Below, piece after piece: positions 26,910-37,919 of a stretch of 64,000 bases of DNA; position 1 is the first letter of the stretch; each line of letters opens with the position of its first letter. The stretch comes from Streptomyces sp. I6 (lineage in GTDB: Bacteria; Actinomycetota; Actinomycetes; Streptomycetales; Streptomycetaceae). Under the pieces are notes generated by a model that worked only from the letters and a program-made list of their open reading frames with translations, ran no database searches and was not told the origin of the DNA. The stretch is from NCBI GenBank assembly GCA_003725745.1, contig RHDP01000001.1:1581501-1645500 (forward strand), written 5' to 3'. A program made the position numbers and the translations under genes.

Positions 26910-27944
26910 GTGATCCTGATCGGTATCGACCCGCACAAGTCCTCCCACACCGCCGTCGCCGTCGACGCCTCGGGGCACCAACTGGCCAAGCGCCGGTTCG
27001 TCGTCAACGCCGGTACGCTCCGCCAGCTCATGGCCTGGTGCGAGCAGTGGCCCGAGCGTCGCTTCGCCGTCGAGGGCGCCGGCGGGCTTGGCCGCTCGCT
27101 CGCCCAGCAGCTGGCCGCCGCCGGCGAGGACGTGGTCGACGTGCCGGCCACGCTCTCCGCCAGGGCCCGGCTGCTGGCCACCGGCGGCAACCGCAAGACC
27201 GACGAGGCAGACGCCCGCCACGTTGCCCAGGTCGCCCTGTTCCGCCCCGACCTGCGGCAGGTGACCGCCGAGGACCAGACGACGATCCTGCGGCTGCTGA
27301 CCGAGCGGCGCGACGACCTGGTCCACGAGCGCACCCGCGTCCTGAACCGGCTGCACGCCGTCCTGCGTGACCTGTTGCCCGGCGGCGTGGCCACCGGTCT
27401 GTCCGCCGACAAGGCCGCCGCCGCGATGAAGGGCATCCGCCCCGTCACCGCCACCGACAACTGCCGCCGCGACATAGCCCGCGACCTGCTGGCCGACCTG
27501 CGACGCCTGGACCGACTGGTCAAGGACAACGAGATCCAGATGCGCGAGGCACTGGCCGCCACCCGCACCACGCTCACCCGCCTGCCGGGCCTGGGAACCG
27601 TGCTGGCTGCCAAGGTCCTCGGGCACGTCGGCGACGTCACCCGCTTCCCCACCGAGCACCACTTCGCCAGCTACACAGGCACCGCGCCCCTGGACGCCTC
27701 CAGCGGCAACAACGTCCGCCACCGACTCAACACCGGCGGCAACCGCGCGCTGAACTCGGTCCTGCACACGATCGCCGTCTGCCAGATCCGCGACGGCGGA
27801 CGCGGGCAGGACTACTACCTCCGCAAGATCGCCGAGGGGAAGACCCCGCCCGAGGCCCGCCGAGCTCTCAAGCGACGGCTGTCCAACGTGGTTTACCGGA
27901 TCATGCAACGCGACCATCGGACCCAACTCGCTGCAGTCGCTTGA
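26910..27944 (+). CDS. IS110 family transposase (element 2)
   Basis: A 344-residue DEDD transposase. The N-terminus is MILIGIDPHKSSHTAVAVD with the first catalytic Asp; then FAVEGAGGLGRSLAQQL (Glu) and GNRKTDEADARHVA (Asp pair). The C-terminal domain has LPGLGTVLAAKVLGHVGD, HHFASYTGTAPLDASSGNN and HRLNTGGNRALNSVLH. The GTG at 26910 gives the usual IS110 N-terminus; an ATG at 26862 in the same frame would add 16 residues. No frame damage is visible. Confidence 0.92.
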   Translation: MILIGIDPHKSSHTAVAVDASGHQLAKRRFVVNAGTLRQLMAWCEQWPERRFAVEGAGGLGRSLAQQLAAAGEDVVDVPATLSARARLLATGGNRKTDEADARHVAQVALFRPDLRQVTAEDQTTILRLLTERRDDLVHERTRVLNRLHAVLRDLLPGGVATGLSADKAAAAMKGIRPVTATDNCRRDIARDLLADLRRLDRLVKDNEIQMREALAATRTTLTRLPGLGTVLAAKVLGHVGDVTRFPTEHHFASYTGTAPLDASSGNNVRHRLNTGGNRALNSVLHTIAVCQIRDGGRGQDYYLRKIAEGKTPPEARRALKRRLSNVVYRIMQRDHRTQLAAVA

Positions 27945-28145
27945 CACACAGAGGCGCTATGAAGTCACAAACGCCCGTCCGGCCGCGTGCGTGGTGACGC
28001 CCGGCGGGCCGACAAATCCCAAACAGGACAGTCGAGACGTCAGTCAGCCGAGGGGTCAGACCCACCAGCAGCGTCACCACGTCACATCCTCACTGTCAGC
28101 CGTGGACCGGCCGCCGGTCAGGCCACGGACGAAGACGGCCACCGG

Positions 28146-31100
28146 TCAGCGGCGGACGAAGACGGCTGCCGTGCGGCCCGGCACCGTGAAGGTGCCGGTG
28201 GCGCCGTCGTACGACGCCGACTTGGCCACCGCGTCGGCGCCCCCGGCCTGGACGGGGTGCAGTCCGTACGGGGTGCCCGCGAGGGCGCCAATCCGCTGGG
28301 TCCGCCGGTCCGGGGCGGCGTTGAACACCACGACCAGGTCGCCGAGGCGCATGGTGATCACGCCGGGTGTCTCGTCCGTCCCGGAGAGGGGGAAGGAGAG
28401 CGCCGACTGCACCTTGCCCGCCGTGCCGAGGGAGAACGCCTTCTCGGTCGTACGGATCTTCAGCAGGTCGCGGTAGGCGGCCGAGGTGCCGGTGATCTCC
28501 GCGCAGCCGGGCTTCAGCGTGGGCGCGGTCAGCAGCGGCTTGGCGAAGGGCCACTTGGCCTTGTTGTCGGCGGCCGGCGGCAGGCCGCGGCCGAAGCCGT
28601 TGCCGTCGCGGCAGTCCCAGTGGACGGGGTTGAACCAGTCGCCGCTGTCGTAGGAGTTGCGGTCCAGCGACTTCGACCGCAGCAGGTCGGTACCGGCCTG
28701 GGACAGCGCGGGCCCCTGGGAGAGCGCGGCCGTCGCCATCGCCAGCACCTGCATCCGGGCCCGGTCGGCGGCGGACACGGACGGCGGCAGCTTGAACGCG
28801 AGGGCGTCGTAGAGCGTCTCGTTGTCGTGGGCGTCCGCGTAGGCCAGGGCGTCGCCGGGCGCGGCCGCGTAGCCCGCCGGTGAGCCGTTGTAGTCCACCT
28901 CGGAGCCCTTGACCGTGCGGCCCCGGGTGTCGGTGAAGGTGTACGACGCCAGGTTCCCCGACAGTCCGACCTTGATCAGGTCCTGGTAGTGCAGCAGCCG
29001 GGCCCGCTGCTCGGCGGGGGTGCCGTTGGCCTCGGAGGCGTTGGGCTCGGTGAACAGACCGGAGGCGAAGCCCTGCACGCCCGGGTCCTCGTCGAACGGC
29101 CCGCCGCCGCGGACGGCGTCCCGTGCCCGGTCGGAGAACGTGGCGATGCCGGTACCGGCCATGTTCTTCTGGGTGGCCTGGACGAAGCGGGCGTCGTCGG
29201 CGATCTCGCCGAAGTTCCAGCCCTCCCCGTACAGGACGATCTTCTTACCGTCGACGCCGTCCTTCTCGGCGGTGAGCGCGTCGAGGGCCTCGCGGACGGC
29301 GAGCATGTTCGCCTTCGGGTGGTGTCCCATCAGGTCGAAGCGGAAGCCGTCGACCTTGTACTCCTTCGCCCAGGTGACGACGGAGTCCACGACGAGCTTG
29401 CCCATCATGGCGTTCTCGGGCGCGGTGTTGGCGCAGCAGGTGGACGTGGCCACCGAGCCGTCGTCGAGGAGCCGCTGGTAGTAGCCGGGGACGATCCGGT
29501 CCAGTACGGACTTCTCCGACTGGCCGCTCGCGACGGTGTGGTTGTAGACGACGTCCATGACGGTGCGCAGCCCGGCGCCGTTCAGGGCCTGCACCATCCG
29601 CCGGAACTCGGCCGTGCGTCGGGTGCCCTCGGGGTCGGAGGCGTAGGAGCCCTCGGGGACGGTGTAGTGCAGCGGGTCGTAGCCCCAGTTGTAGGCGTCC
29701 TTCGCCGCCGCCTTCGCCACGCAGGCCTGCTGCTCCTCGGAGTCCGGCGGGTACGCCTTCAGGTCGCAGTCCGGTACGGACTGGTCGGAGCTCCGCTCGG
29801 GGATGGTCCCGATGTCGAAGGCGGGCAGCAGATGGACGTAGGAGGTGCCGCTCCTCGCGAGGGACGTCAGGTGCTTCATCCCGGCCGAGTCGCGGTCGGT
29901 GAAGGCGAGGTAGCCGCCCGGGTGCTTCGCGGTGCGGTCGGCGGCCGAGAAGTCCCGGATGTGCAGCTCCTGGATCTGGGCGTCCTTCAGCGGCACGGCG
30001 GCCGGCTTGCGCAGGGTGGACCAGCCCTCGGGCGCGAGCTTCGGGTCGGCGAGGTCGACGACGAGGCTGCGGGCCGAGTCGGTGGTGAGGGCGGTGGAGT
30101 ACGGGTCGGTGACCATGTTGGTGACGAGCTTCTGCACGCTGGGCGCCCAGACGGTCACGGCGTAGCGGTAGGGCTTGCCCCGCCAGCTCGCCGGGCCGGT
30201 GACCGACCAGACGCCGGAGGCGCCGTCGCGGCGCATCGGGACGGTCTTCCCGTCCAGTTCGAGGGCGACCCCGAGTGCGGTGGGTGCCCAGACGGACAGC
30301 GTCGGGCGGCCCTTGCGGAACACGGGCCCGAGCGCGGCCTTCCGGGCCTGGCCGGCGTAGAGGTCGTCGAGGACGCCCGGGATCTGCACTCCGGTGGCGG
30401 CGAGCAGCGCCCCGTTCGCCGCCCGCTGGGTGGCGATCAGCTGGCCGCGCAGGGCCTTCTCGACGCGGTCGCGGTCGCGCGGGTCGACGGTGAAGGCGGG
30501 GAAGTCCTTCAGGTGGGGGAACCTCGCCTTCTGGGCGTCGGTCAGTGCGGACGGGTTGAGGCGCAGCCACCGCCCCTCGTCGCTGAGTGCGCCGTCGACC
30601 ACCTCGATGCCGCCGCCGGGCGCGTACACCAGTTGCCGGCTGGTGGCGTCGGTGGCCGTCACCTTCCACACGACGGTGTCGCGGTCGATGAACTGCGCCT
30701 CGGCCTTCGTCAGGTCGAGCGAGGGTGCGCTGCCGCTCGTCGGGAGCAGGTACTCCGGCTGCCCGGCGAGCATCCACACCTCGCGGCCGTGGGTGCCGAA
30801 GGACAGCGACTGGTCGTTCGGCAGGTCCTTCTGGTCGCCCTTGTGGAGGATGTAGCTGAGCGAGTCGGCGCCTTCGGCGAGCGGGACCTCGAAGGTGACG
30901 CCGTAGGCGTCCCGGCGGACGGGCATCAGCGGCTTCGACCAGTCGGTGGGTTCGGCGGCGCCGGTCCAGACGTGCAGGCCCCAGCCGTCGTAGTCGCCTC
31001 CCAGGAGTCTTCGTCCGGGGATGTGCCCGAGGATGTGCCCGAGGTGCCCTCCGGCCGGTGGTAGTGCAGCACGGCCTTCTTCGGGTCCTGCGGCGGGTAG

Positions 31101-33521
31101 GCGCCGTCGGGTGCGGTGCCGGACTGGCCGTCCTGGCCCTGGGTGATCCAGACCTGGCCGGTACGGCCGAGGTCGACGGTGCGCTGCGGTCCGTCGGCGG
31201 CGCCGTCCTTCTCGACGGTGTACGGGAGGGTCGAGGCGCCCTGGGGGACCTTGACCCAGGCGAAGGCGCCCCAGGCGTCGCGGCCGGTGAACGCGGCCGT
31301 GGTCCCGGCGGCCTTCAGCTGCGCGCCGTCGTAGTCTCCGTCGGCGCGCTTGTAGTGGACGACCGCGTGGGTGCGTTCCACGGCCGTGGGCTTCTCGGGC
31401 GGCGGGGCCTGCCCGGCGGTGGTGCCGGCGAGGGCGCTCGCGGTGCGGCCGAGGCTGTCGACGGCGACCGCCTTGTAGCGCAGCGGTGTGCCGGCGGGGC
31501 CGTGATGTGCTGGGTGACCTTGTACGGCGCGTGGTCGGCGGTGCCGAGGGTGCGCCATGTGCCGTTGCCCACCTGTGCGGCGAAGACGACCCGGTTGAGT
31601 TGTCCGCCGCGGACGTCGGCGGAGATCTCCACGGTGCCGGTCGCCCCGGCGGCGGGGGCCTTCAGGGTGAGGGCGGGCCGGGTGGCGGGCGGCGCGAGGG
31701 GCCCGGTGGCGCGCAGCACCAGCGACGACAGCGCGGGGACGGTGACGGTGAGCTTGCCGGCGTCGGCTCGGACGGTGCCGGAACCGCCGTACAGGGCCCG
31801 GAACTCCGCCGAGTCCACGGGCACGGTCACGGTCCTGCCGGTCGTCGCGTTGTTGGCGGCCACCACGTACTCGACGGCGCGGCCGCGCTTCTCGGTGCCG
31901 GTGCGGGAGAAGGCGTAGACGGAGTCCCCGGCGTGGCGCTCCCGCTGGACGCCGTCGCGCAGCGCCGGGTGCTCGCGGGTGAGCTTCGACAGGGCGGCGA
32001 TCGAGCGGTAGAGGGGGTGGCCGGTGTCGTAGGCGTCGTCGGCGTGGGTGCGGTCGGTGCCGAGCTGGTCGTCGTCGAGGTAGTCGGCGGTCCTCGAGGC
32101 GAAGAGCGTCTGGCGGGCGTCCTTGTCTCCGCCGGCGCCGGTGAAGCCCTGCTCGTCGCCGTAGTAGACGACCGGGTTGCCGCGGCTGAGGAACATCAGC
32201 TCGTTGGCGAGGCGGGCCCGCTTCAGCAGCTCCGTTTCGCCGGCGCCGGGGTTGTCCTGCTTCAGGAAGGTGCCGATGCGGCCCATGTCGTGGTTGCCGA
32301 GGAAGGTCACCTGCTCGTAGGCGTTGGCCTTGTCGGTGGTGTACCGGTAGTCGTCGGCGAAGACCTCCCCGAGCCGGCCGGAGTCGGCGCCCTGCGAGGC
32401 GTAGGCGCGGGCCGCGGCCTGGAAGGGGAAGTCGAGGGTCGAGTCGAGCCGGCCCCGGGTGACGTACGGCGAGGTCACGGCCGGGTCGGCGGAGTAGACC
32501 TCGCCGAACATGAAGAAGTCCTCACGGCCCCGCTTGGCGGCGTAGGCGTCCAGCGCGGTGGCCCACTGGGTCCAGAAGTCCAGGTCGACGTGTTTGACCG
32601 TGTCGATCCGGAAGCCGTCTATCCGGAAGTCGCGGACCCACTTCTCGTAGATCCGCTTCATGCCCTCGACGACCTCGGGCCGCTCGGTCCACAGGTCGTC
32701 CAGGCCGACGAAGTCGCCGTACTCGGCGCTCTCCCCGGCCCAGGTGGAGTCGCCCCGGTTGTGGTACATCGTCGGGTCGTTGAGCCACGCGGGGACCTTG
32801 CGGACGGCTCCCTCGCGCTGGACCGGCGTGTACGGGAAGGAGTCGGCGTCCACCGCGCCGCGGGGATGCCCTTGCGGTCGTCGAAGGGGCGGCCGTCCCT
32901 GGCGAGGTACGGGTAGGCGCCCTTGGGGCGGTAGCCGTAGGTCTTCTCGGCGTAGTCGACGGTGTCGGCGGTGTGGTTGGTGATGACGTCGAAGAAGACC
33001 TTCATGCCCTTGGCGTGGGCCTTGTCGATCAGCGTCTCCAGGTCCCGGTCGGTGCCGAAGTGGGGGTCCACCTGGGTGAAGTCGGTGATCCAGTAGCCGT
33101 GGTAGCCCGCCGAGGCGTCCTTCCCGGTGCCCTGGACCGGCCGGTTCTTGAAGATCGGCGCGAGCCAGATGGCGGTCGTGCCGAGGCCCTTGATGTAGTC
33201 CAGGCGCTTGGTGATCCCCTTGAGGTCGCCGCCCTGGTAGAAGCCCTTGTCCGTGGGGTCGTAGCCGGTCCGCAGGCGCGAGCCGGTCAGTCCGCCGCGG
33301 TCGTTGCGGCGGTCGCCGTTGGCGAAGCGGTCCGGGAGCACGAAGTAGAACTGCTCACGGGTCAGATCGTGCCGGGTGGGCTCGGCGGCGAGCCGGGCGT
33401 CGGACGGTGGGGAGGGAGGCTTCGCCGCCGCGGCGGGAACGGCGGGCGCGAGTGCGGCGCACACGGCGACGGCCAGGCCGGCCGCCACCGTTCTGCGCCT
33501 GCCGCGCGAGAGGGGTGTCAC
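28146..33521 (-). CDS. pulA: giant secreted amylopullulanase (GH13 amylase + pullulanase), three frameshifts here
   Basis: About 1,790 residues after repair. Order: signal peptide ([24 protein letters not shown]); GH13 amylase domain ([56 protein letters not shown]); two pullulanase-associated starch-binding modules ([14 protein letters not shown] and [11 protein letters not shown]). Then comes the pullulanase half ([65 protein letters not shown]). It would cleave alpha-1,4 and alpha-1,6 bonds of starch outside the cell. The frame breaks at 32862-32865, 31496-31499 and 31000-31002, each repaired by one base in a G/C run with correct flanking protein. The GTG at 33521 has GAGGAG 7 nt upstream; a GTG at 33536 is also in frame. 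Confidence 0.88.
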
Positions 33522-33839
33522 GAGGGTGCTCCTCACTGGTCGGGACTCGTCGGGCTGGTTCGGGGCTCTTCAGGGCTCATCGCGACTCACCGGCTTCCAC
33601 CGGCATCCACCGGGACGCGCCGGAAGGCAACGGAACGCATCGGAAGACACAGGGAGGCGTCGGAAGGCATCGGAAGGCACGGAACGCATCGCGCTCACTC
33701 GCACTCGTCAGAACTCATGGGTGATCAGGCCGACTCGACGGACGGCAGGGGGAACTCGCCGCGGTCGGCGGGCCGGGCACCGGGTTCCGCCGGTCTCACC
33801 CGCGCCGCCCGGCGGCCGTGGCCGGGCGCCGGGCCGGAC
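33522..33839. repeat. intergenic region upstream of pulA with CGGAAGGCA-type repeats
   Basis: The promoter of pulA should lie here. Between about 33600 and 33690 the words CGGAAGGCA, CGGAACGCATCGG and GGAAGGCATCGG recur as imperfect direct repeats. No MalR-like dyad was clear and no gene is supported. Confidence 0.45.
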
Positions 33840-33876
33840 GGGCACGGCCGCGGGGTGTGCTCCCCGGGCCGTGCCC
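33840..33876 (-). terminator. hairpin terminator of the alpha-amylase gene
   Basis: GGGCACGGCC (33840-33849) pairs with 33867-33876, and an inner CGGGG/CCCCG pair extends it with a single-base bulge. It lies about 65-100 nt beyond the amylase stop on the minus strand. A second smaller hairpin is at 33874-33895. Confidence 0.75.
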
Positions 33877-33941
33877 GCCCGCGGGGCCGGGCGGGGGTGG
33901 TGGCGCGGGCCTCCACCGGCCGCCCCGCCCGGCCCTCGCCC

Positions 33942-35639
33942 TCAGGACCGCCAGGTGTCGCTCAGGCTCACCCTGCCGGTCGACGGGACCGTCGCCGTCC
34001 GGTTCGCCCCGGACTCCCAGGTCACGTTGCCCGCGGCGTCCTTGCGTACGTACTTGTACTCGAAGGCGGTACCGGCGGGCAGGTCGACGTCGAGCTTCCA
34101 CACCGGGTAGGTCGCCGGGTCCAGCTTGAGGGCGCTGCCGGTGTTCCAGTTGCCGAGGGCGGCCTGGTTGCCGGTGACGTAGATGTTCTGCCCGAACACC
34201 GTCGTGGCGTTGACGGCGAACGAGGCGCCGGAAGCGGGCGAACCGCCGCCACCGCCGCCGCAGTTCCTCGCGCCCGTGTGGAGCGCGACGGCGGTGTTGG
34301 GGCCGAGGGTGCGGGTGAACCGGCCCGAACCGTCCACGGTGACCGCCGTGCCCGACTGGACGTCGCAGTAGCCGCCGGCCGGGAGGGAGGTCTGGAAGGT
34401 GCGGGTCAGCGCCGACGTCTCGTGGTTGATGGCCACATACGCCTTGTCGCCCCGGCCGAACGCGATCGCGTCGGCGCCGTTGTCCCACCAGTTGGTGACG
34501 CCCTGACCGCGGGCCGTGTTCCGGAAGGCGACCATGGAGGAGATCTCGCGCCAGGCGTGCTGGCACTTCCAGCCGTCGCTGTAGCAGGCGTTCACCGTGC
34601 CGCCGTTGGGCGGGCCCGCGTCCTTGTCGGACCACTCGTAGCCGGAGTGGACGTCCGGCGAACCGTACGGCCAGGCCAGCATGAACACGTTCGCCAGCGT
34701 GTAGTCGGCGCCGTTCTTGTAGCTGAGGGTGTCGCCGCCGCGCTCGGTGTCGTGGTTGTCGACGAAGACGGCGGACTTCCCGCTCGTCATGTGGCCCCAG
34801 CCCTCGCCGAAGTTCCTGAGGTAGGCCAGGTTCTCGTTGAGGAAGACCCGCTTGAGGTCGCGGGCGTAGCGGAACTCCTGCACATCGCCGTTGCCCAGGT
34901 ACTCGCTGGGCTGGACGGCCTCACCGGAGCCGTGGATGGCCTCCTGCTTCCAGTACGCGCCCGGGTTGGTGAGCTTGCCCTTGATCGCGGCCAGGTCCCC
35001 GGCCGGCATGTGCTTGGCCGCGTCGATCCGGAAGCCGTCGGCTCCGAGGGACAGCAGGTCGTTCATATAGCCCGCGATCCTGTTGCGGACGTACTCCTCG
35101 CCGGTGTCGAGGTCCGCGAGCCCGACGAGTTCGCAGTGCTGGACGTTGAAGCGGTCCTGGTAGTTGGTGATCTGCGCGGTGCAGTCGTCCATGTCCCAGG
35201 AGGAGTACAGGCCGGGGTAGCCGTACTTGGTGTAGGACGAGCCGCCGGTGCCCGTGCCGTTCCCGGCCGCCATGTGGTTGATGACCGTGTCGACGACGAC
35301 CTTGACACCCGCCGCGTGGCAGGTGTTGACCATGTTCGTGAACGCGGTGCGGTCGCCCAGCCGTCCCGCGATCTTGTAGCTGACGGGCTGGTACGACGTC
35401 CACCACTGCGCGCCCTGTATGTGCTCCTGGGGCGGGGAGACCTGGACGTATCCGTACCCGGCCGGGCCCAGGGTGCCGGTGCACGCCTGCGCGACCGAGT
35501 CGAAGCGCCATTCGAAGAGGACGGCAGTGACGTCCTTGGTGCCGGGCGGGGCCGCCTGCGCGGCGTCCGGCGGTGCGATCACCGCGGCGGCCGTGCCCGC
35601 CACGACGGCGAGTACGGCAGCCAGAGATCTGCTGGCCAT
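33942..35639 (-). CDS. secreted alpha-amylase with C-terminal CBM20 starch-binding domain
   Basis: A 565-residue enzyme of the Streptomyces aml type. After the signal peptide ([25 protein letters not shown]) the GH13 domain shows [42 protein letters not shown] (nucleophile Asp), [10 protein letters not shown] (acid/base Glu) and [10 protein letters not shown] (third Asp). A Gly linker leads to CBM20 ([58 protein letters not shown]). Hydrolyses starch outside the cell into maltodextrins. The start is fixed by AGGAGG 6 nt upstream. A TTGC-N-GCAA site upstream suggests MalR/Reg1 control. Confidence 0.96.
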   Translation of the reverse strand: MASRSLAAVLAVVAGTAAAVIAPPDAAQAAPPGTKDVTAVLFEWRFDSVAQACTGTLGPAGYGYVQVSPPQEHIQGAQWWTSYQPVSYKIAGRLGDRTAFTNMVNTCHAAGVKVVVDTVINHMAAGNGTGTGGSSYTKYGYPGLYSSWDMDDCTAQITNYQDRFNVQHCELVGLADLDTGEEYVRNRIAGYMNDLLSLGADGFRIDAAKHMPAGDLAAIKGKLTNPGAYWKQEAIHGSGEAVQPSEYLGNGDVQEFRYARDLKRVFLNENLAYLRNFGEGWGHMTSGKSAVFVDNHDTERGGDTLSYKNGADYTLANVFMLAWPYGSPDVHSGYEWSDKDAGPPNGGTVNACYSDGWKCQHAWREISSMVAFRNTARGQGVTNWWDNGADAIAFGRGDKAYVAINHETSALTRTFQTSLPAGGYCDVQSGTAVTVDGSGRFTRTLGPNTAVALHTGARNCGGGGGGSPASGASFAVNATTVFGQNIYVTGNQAALGNWNTGSALKLDPATYPVWKLDVDLPAGTAFEYKYVRKDAAGNVTWESGANRTATVPSTGRVSLSDTWRS

Positions 35640-36204
35640 GTGGTTCCTCCTGCGGCTCAGGAAGGGGTGAGGTGGGGGCGAGGGCTCCGGGGTGGAGGTT
35701 GAATGTTCTTGCTGCAAAACTGAAAGAGCCCTCTGCGCAGGTGACGGTAGGCCCGAACGATTGCCCGGTCAACAGTTCGGACACATCCGGGAAACATGAA
35801 CGCCATGCGCCTGCAAGGCTTTTCACTCTGTGGGCGGATGGAGTGCCCGCCCCGGCGGGGGCATTCGGCACCGCGCGGACTCCGGTGGAGGGCCGCGACG
35901 CGCCGTGGGCGGAGGACACGGGGACGGCGGCCGAGCGTGCCCGAGCGGTACGCGGGTGCGCTCGTGGCACCGGCCCGTTTCCCGAGGGTTCGCCGCCGGG
36001 CACGGCACGGTGACGCCGCACGGCACGGCAGCGTGACGCCGCACGGCACGGTGACGCCGCAGGGCGGGGTCGCGGCGATGGCGTCGGGACGGATCGCGGA
36101 ACCCGGCCTTCGGAGGGCCCGTCACAGAAGTGGGCCCTCCGGCTCCGGCCGCCCCGGTCCGGGTGCTCCCCTCGTTGTCAGCGCCCCGGCCTAGGGTGAA
36201 GGGC
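35640..36204. other. divergent intergenic region between aml and a VOC gene
   Basis: Contains the amylase promoter with candidate MalR sites, and near 36010-36065 three imperfect copies of GTGACGCCGCACGGCACGG. No gene is supported. Confidence 0.45.
35708..35718 (-). promoter_or_regulatory. candidate MalR/Reg1 operator of the amylase gene
   Basis: CTTGCTGCAAA contains the dyad TTGC-T-GCAA about 70 nt upstream of the amylase ATG. A further CTGCAAG (35811-35817), the complement of the CTTGCAG word reported for Streptomyces Reg1/MalR sites, lies about 100 nt farther away. Assigned from motif and context only. Confidence 0.4.
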
Positions 36205-36630
36205 ATGACTGCCGACTCTGACACCAGCCTGTTCTCGGGGCTTGGCCGCCTGGTCGTCCTCGTCGAGGATCCCGACGCGGCCCTGGCCTTCTACCGCGAC
36301 GTACTCGGCTTCCGCGTCGTGCACGACCGGACGACGGACGGATATCGCTCTCTGCACGTCGGGGTGCCCGGCCAGGAGGCGGTCGGCCTCTGGCTCATGA
36401 CCGCCACCGGCGGCCGGGAGCAGGAACTGATCGGCCGGCAGTGCGGCGGTCAGCCTCTGCTCGTGCTGTACACCACCGACCTGGATGCGGTTCGCGCGCA
36501 TCTGCGCGGGCACGGCGTGCGGGTGTGGGGCGAACGGGAGGACACCGACAGCCGGTCGCTGCACCTGGCGGACCTGTACGGGAACGTGATCGTCGTGGCG
36601 CAGGTGCGCCGGGCGGCGCCTTCGGTGTGA
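36205..36630 (+). CDS. VOC (glyoxalase/bleomycin-resistance) family protein
   Basis: A 141-residue single VOC-fold protein: GLGRLVVLVEDPDAALAFYRDVLGFRVVHD, then a central sheet, TTDLDAVRAHLRGHGVRV, and a final LADLYGNVIVVAQV. The metal-ligand positions are only partly conserved (Asp/Asn at the C-terminal strand), so it may be a binding protein or an enzyme. The ATG follows GAAGGG. It stands alone between the starch genes and the LacI gene and is probably unrelated to sugar use. Confidence 0.85.
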   Translation: MTADSDTSLFSGLGRLVVLVEDPDAALAFYRDVLGFRVVHDRTTDGYRSLHVGVPGQEAVGLWLMTATGGREQELIGRQCGGQPLLVLYTTDLDAVRAHLRGHGVRVWGEREDTDSRSLHLADLYGNVIVVAQVRRAAPSV

Positions 36631-36878
36631 TGCCCGCGGACGCGGACGTGGACGCTCACCGGCGCCGGGCCGCTGCCGCCCGGCCGAGGCTCCGGAGCCG
36701 GTCCAGTGCCTGAGCCGGCCCGGCCAGGCCAGGCGGGCTCGGCGCCGGTGGCCGCGGCGGGTGAAGCGCACGCCGGCCGGAGCCCGGTGCCGGGCGCACC
36801 GGGCTCCGGCCGGATCGGCTCGGCGGGGGTACCGGGGCCGAGGGCGCACTGCCGGAAGCACCGCCTCGCCCGGCGCCG

Positions 36879-37919
36879 TCAGCCCCGCGCCCGTGCCGTC
36901 GAGCCGCGTACCACCAGTTCCGGCTGGAAGACGTACTCGGTGCTCGGCACCGGGTTCCCGCGGATCTCCTCCAGCAGCGCGCCGACGGCCGCCGACGCCA
37001 TCGCCTGGACCGGCTGGCGCACGGTCGTCAGCGGCGGGTCGGTGAAGGGGATCAGCGGCGAGTCGTCGTACCCGACCACCGACACGTCCCCCGGCACGTC
37101 CAGCCCGCGCTCCCGCACCGCCCGGATCGCCCCGAGCGCCATCATGTCGCTGCCGCAGACGATTCCGGTGCAGCCCGACTCGATCAGTTCGGCGGCGGCC
37201 GCGTGACCGCCCTCGACGCTGAACAGGGTGTGCCGTACGTACCGTTCGGCGTCCGGGCCGGCGGCCGCCAGGAAGCCTTCCGTCTTCCGCCGCGACGGCA
37301 CGTAGCGCACCGGTCCGACCGCGAGCCCGATGCGCACGTGGCCGAGTTCGGCGAGATGGCGCACCGCCATGCCCGCGGCCATATGGTCGTCGGGTGACAC
37401 GAACGGGGCGGAGACCTGCTCGTTGAAGCCGTTGACGAGCACGAAAGGGACGCGGCGCGCGGCCAGTTCGGCGTACCGCCCCTGGTCGGCCGCCGTGTCG
37501 GCGTGGAGTCCCGAGAGGAAGACGACGCCGTCGACACCGCTCTCCTCCAGCTGCTCCACGAGTTCGTCCTCGCTGGCGCCGCCGGGCTGCTGGCAGCACA
37601 GCACCGGGGTGTAGCCGTGCCCGGCCAGCACCTGTTCGATGACCTGCGCGAACGCGGGGAAGATCGGGTTGGTGAGTTCGGGCACCACCAGCCCGACCAG
37701 TCCCGCGCTGCGCCGCCGCAGCCGCACCGGGCGCTCGTAGCCGAGGATGTCGAGCGCCGCGAGGACCCGGGTGCGGGTCGCAGCCGACACGCCGGGCTTG
37801 CCGTTGAGGACGCGGCTGACCGTGGCCTCGCTGACGTCGGCCTGCGCGGCGATGTCGGTGAGCCGGGGGGCGGCCGCTCCCGAGGCCCTCGGCCTGGGGA
37901 GCGTCACACCGTCCACCAC
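36879..37919 (-). CDS. LacI family repressor, MalR paralogue A
   Basis: A 346-residue LacI regulator. The helix-turn-helix is RLTDIAAQADVSEATVSRVLNG with the hinge KPGVSAATRTRVLAALDILGYE, followed by a periplasmic-binding-like core (GLVVPELTNPIFPAFAQVI, FVSPDDHMAAGMAVRHLAELGH, GSDMMALGAIRAVRERGLDVP, SVVGYDDSPLIPFTDPPLTTVRQP). It is very similar in layout and wording to the second LacI gene at 44.9 kb. The GTG start overlaps the end of the preceding glucosidase gene by 16 nt, so it is the last gene of a malE-F-G-glucosidase-LacI transcript and probably gives feedback on it. Confidence 0.92.
   Translation of the reverse strand: MVDGVTLPRPRASGAAAPRLTDIAAQADVSEATVSRVLNGKPGVSAATRTRVLAALDILGYERPVRLRRRSAGLVGLVVPELTNPIFPAFAQVIEQVLAGHGYTPVLCCQQPGGASEDELVEQLEESGVDGVVFLSGLHADTAADQGRYAELAARRVPFVLVNGFNEQVSAPFVSPDDHMAAGMAVRHLAELGHVRIGLAVGPVRYVPSRRKTEGFLAAAGPDAERYVRHTLFSVEGGHAAAAELIESGCTGIVCGSDMMALGAIRAVRERGLDVPGDVSVVGYDDSPLIPFTDPPLTTVRQPVQAMASAAVGALLEEIRGNPVPSTEYVFQPELVVRGSTARARG

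Larger units (their letters stand above)
25490..27965. mobile_element. two divergent IS110-family insertion sequences, back to back
   Basis: Two complete IS110-type transposase genes face away from each other. Their outer ends resemble each other as inverted copies: TGTCAAGC followed by a CTGGAG/CTGCAG-like word lies at the left end (about 25498) and, on the opposite strand, at the right end (about 27945), with CTATG/CATAG nearby. A TCTCATAGCG word near 26778 probably marks the inner boundary. Both ends are estimates because IS110 elements lack clear terminal inverted repeats and target duplications. A 23-bp sequence (25462-25484 and 28095-28117, one mismatch) flanks the pair. Confidence 0.75.

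Noticed and set aside
36205-36630. Bleomycin-resistance determinant
   Set aside because: A single VOC domain does not define substrate, and no antibiotic cluster surrounds it.
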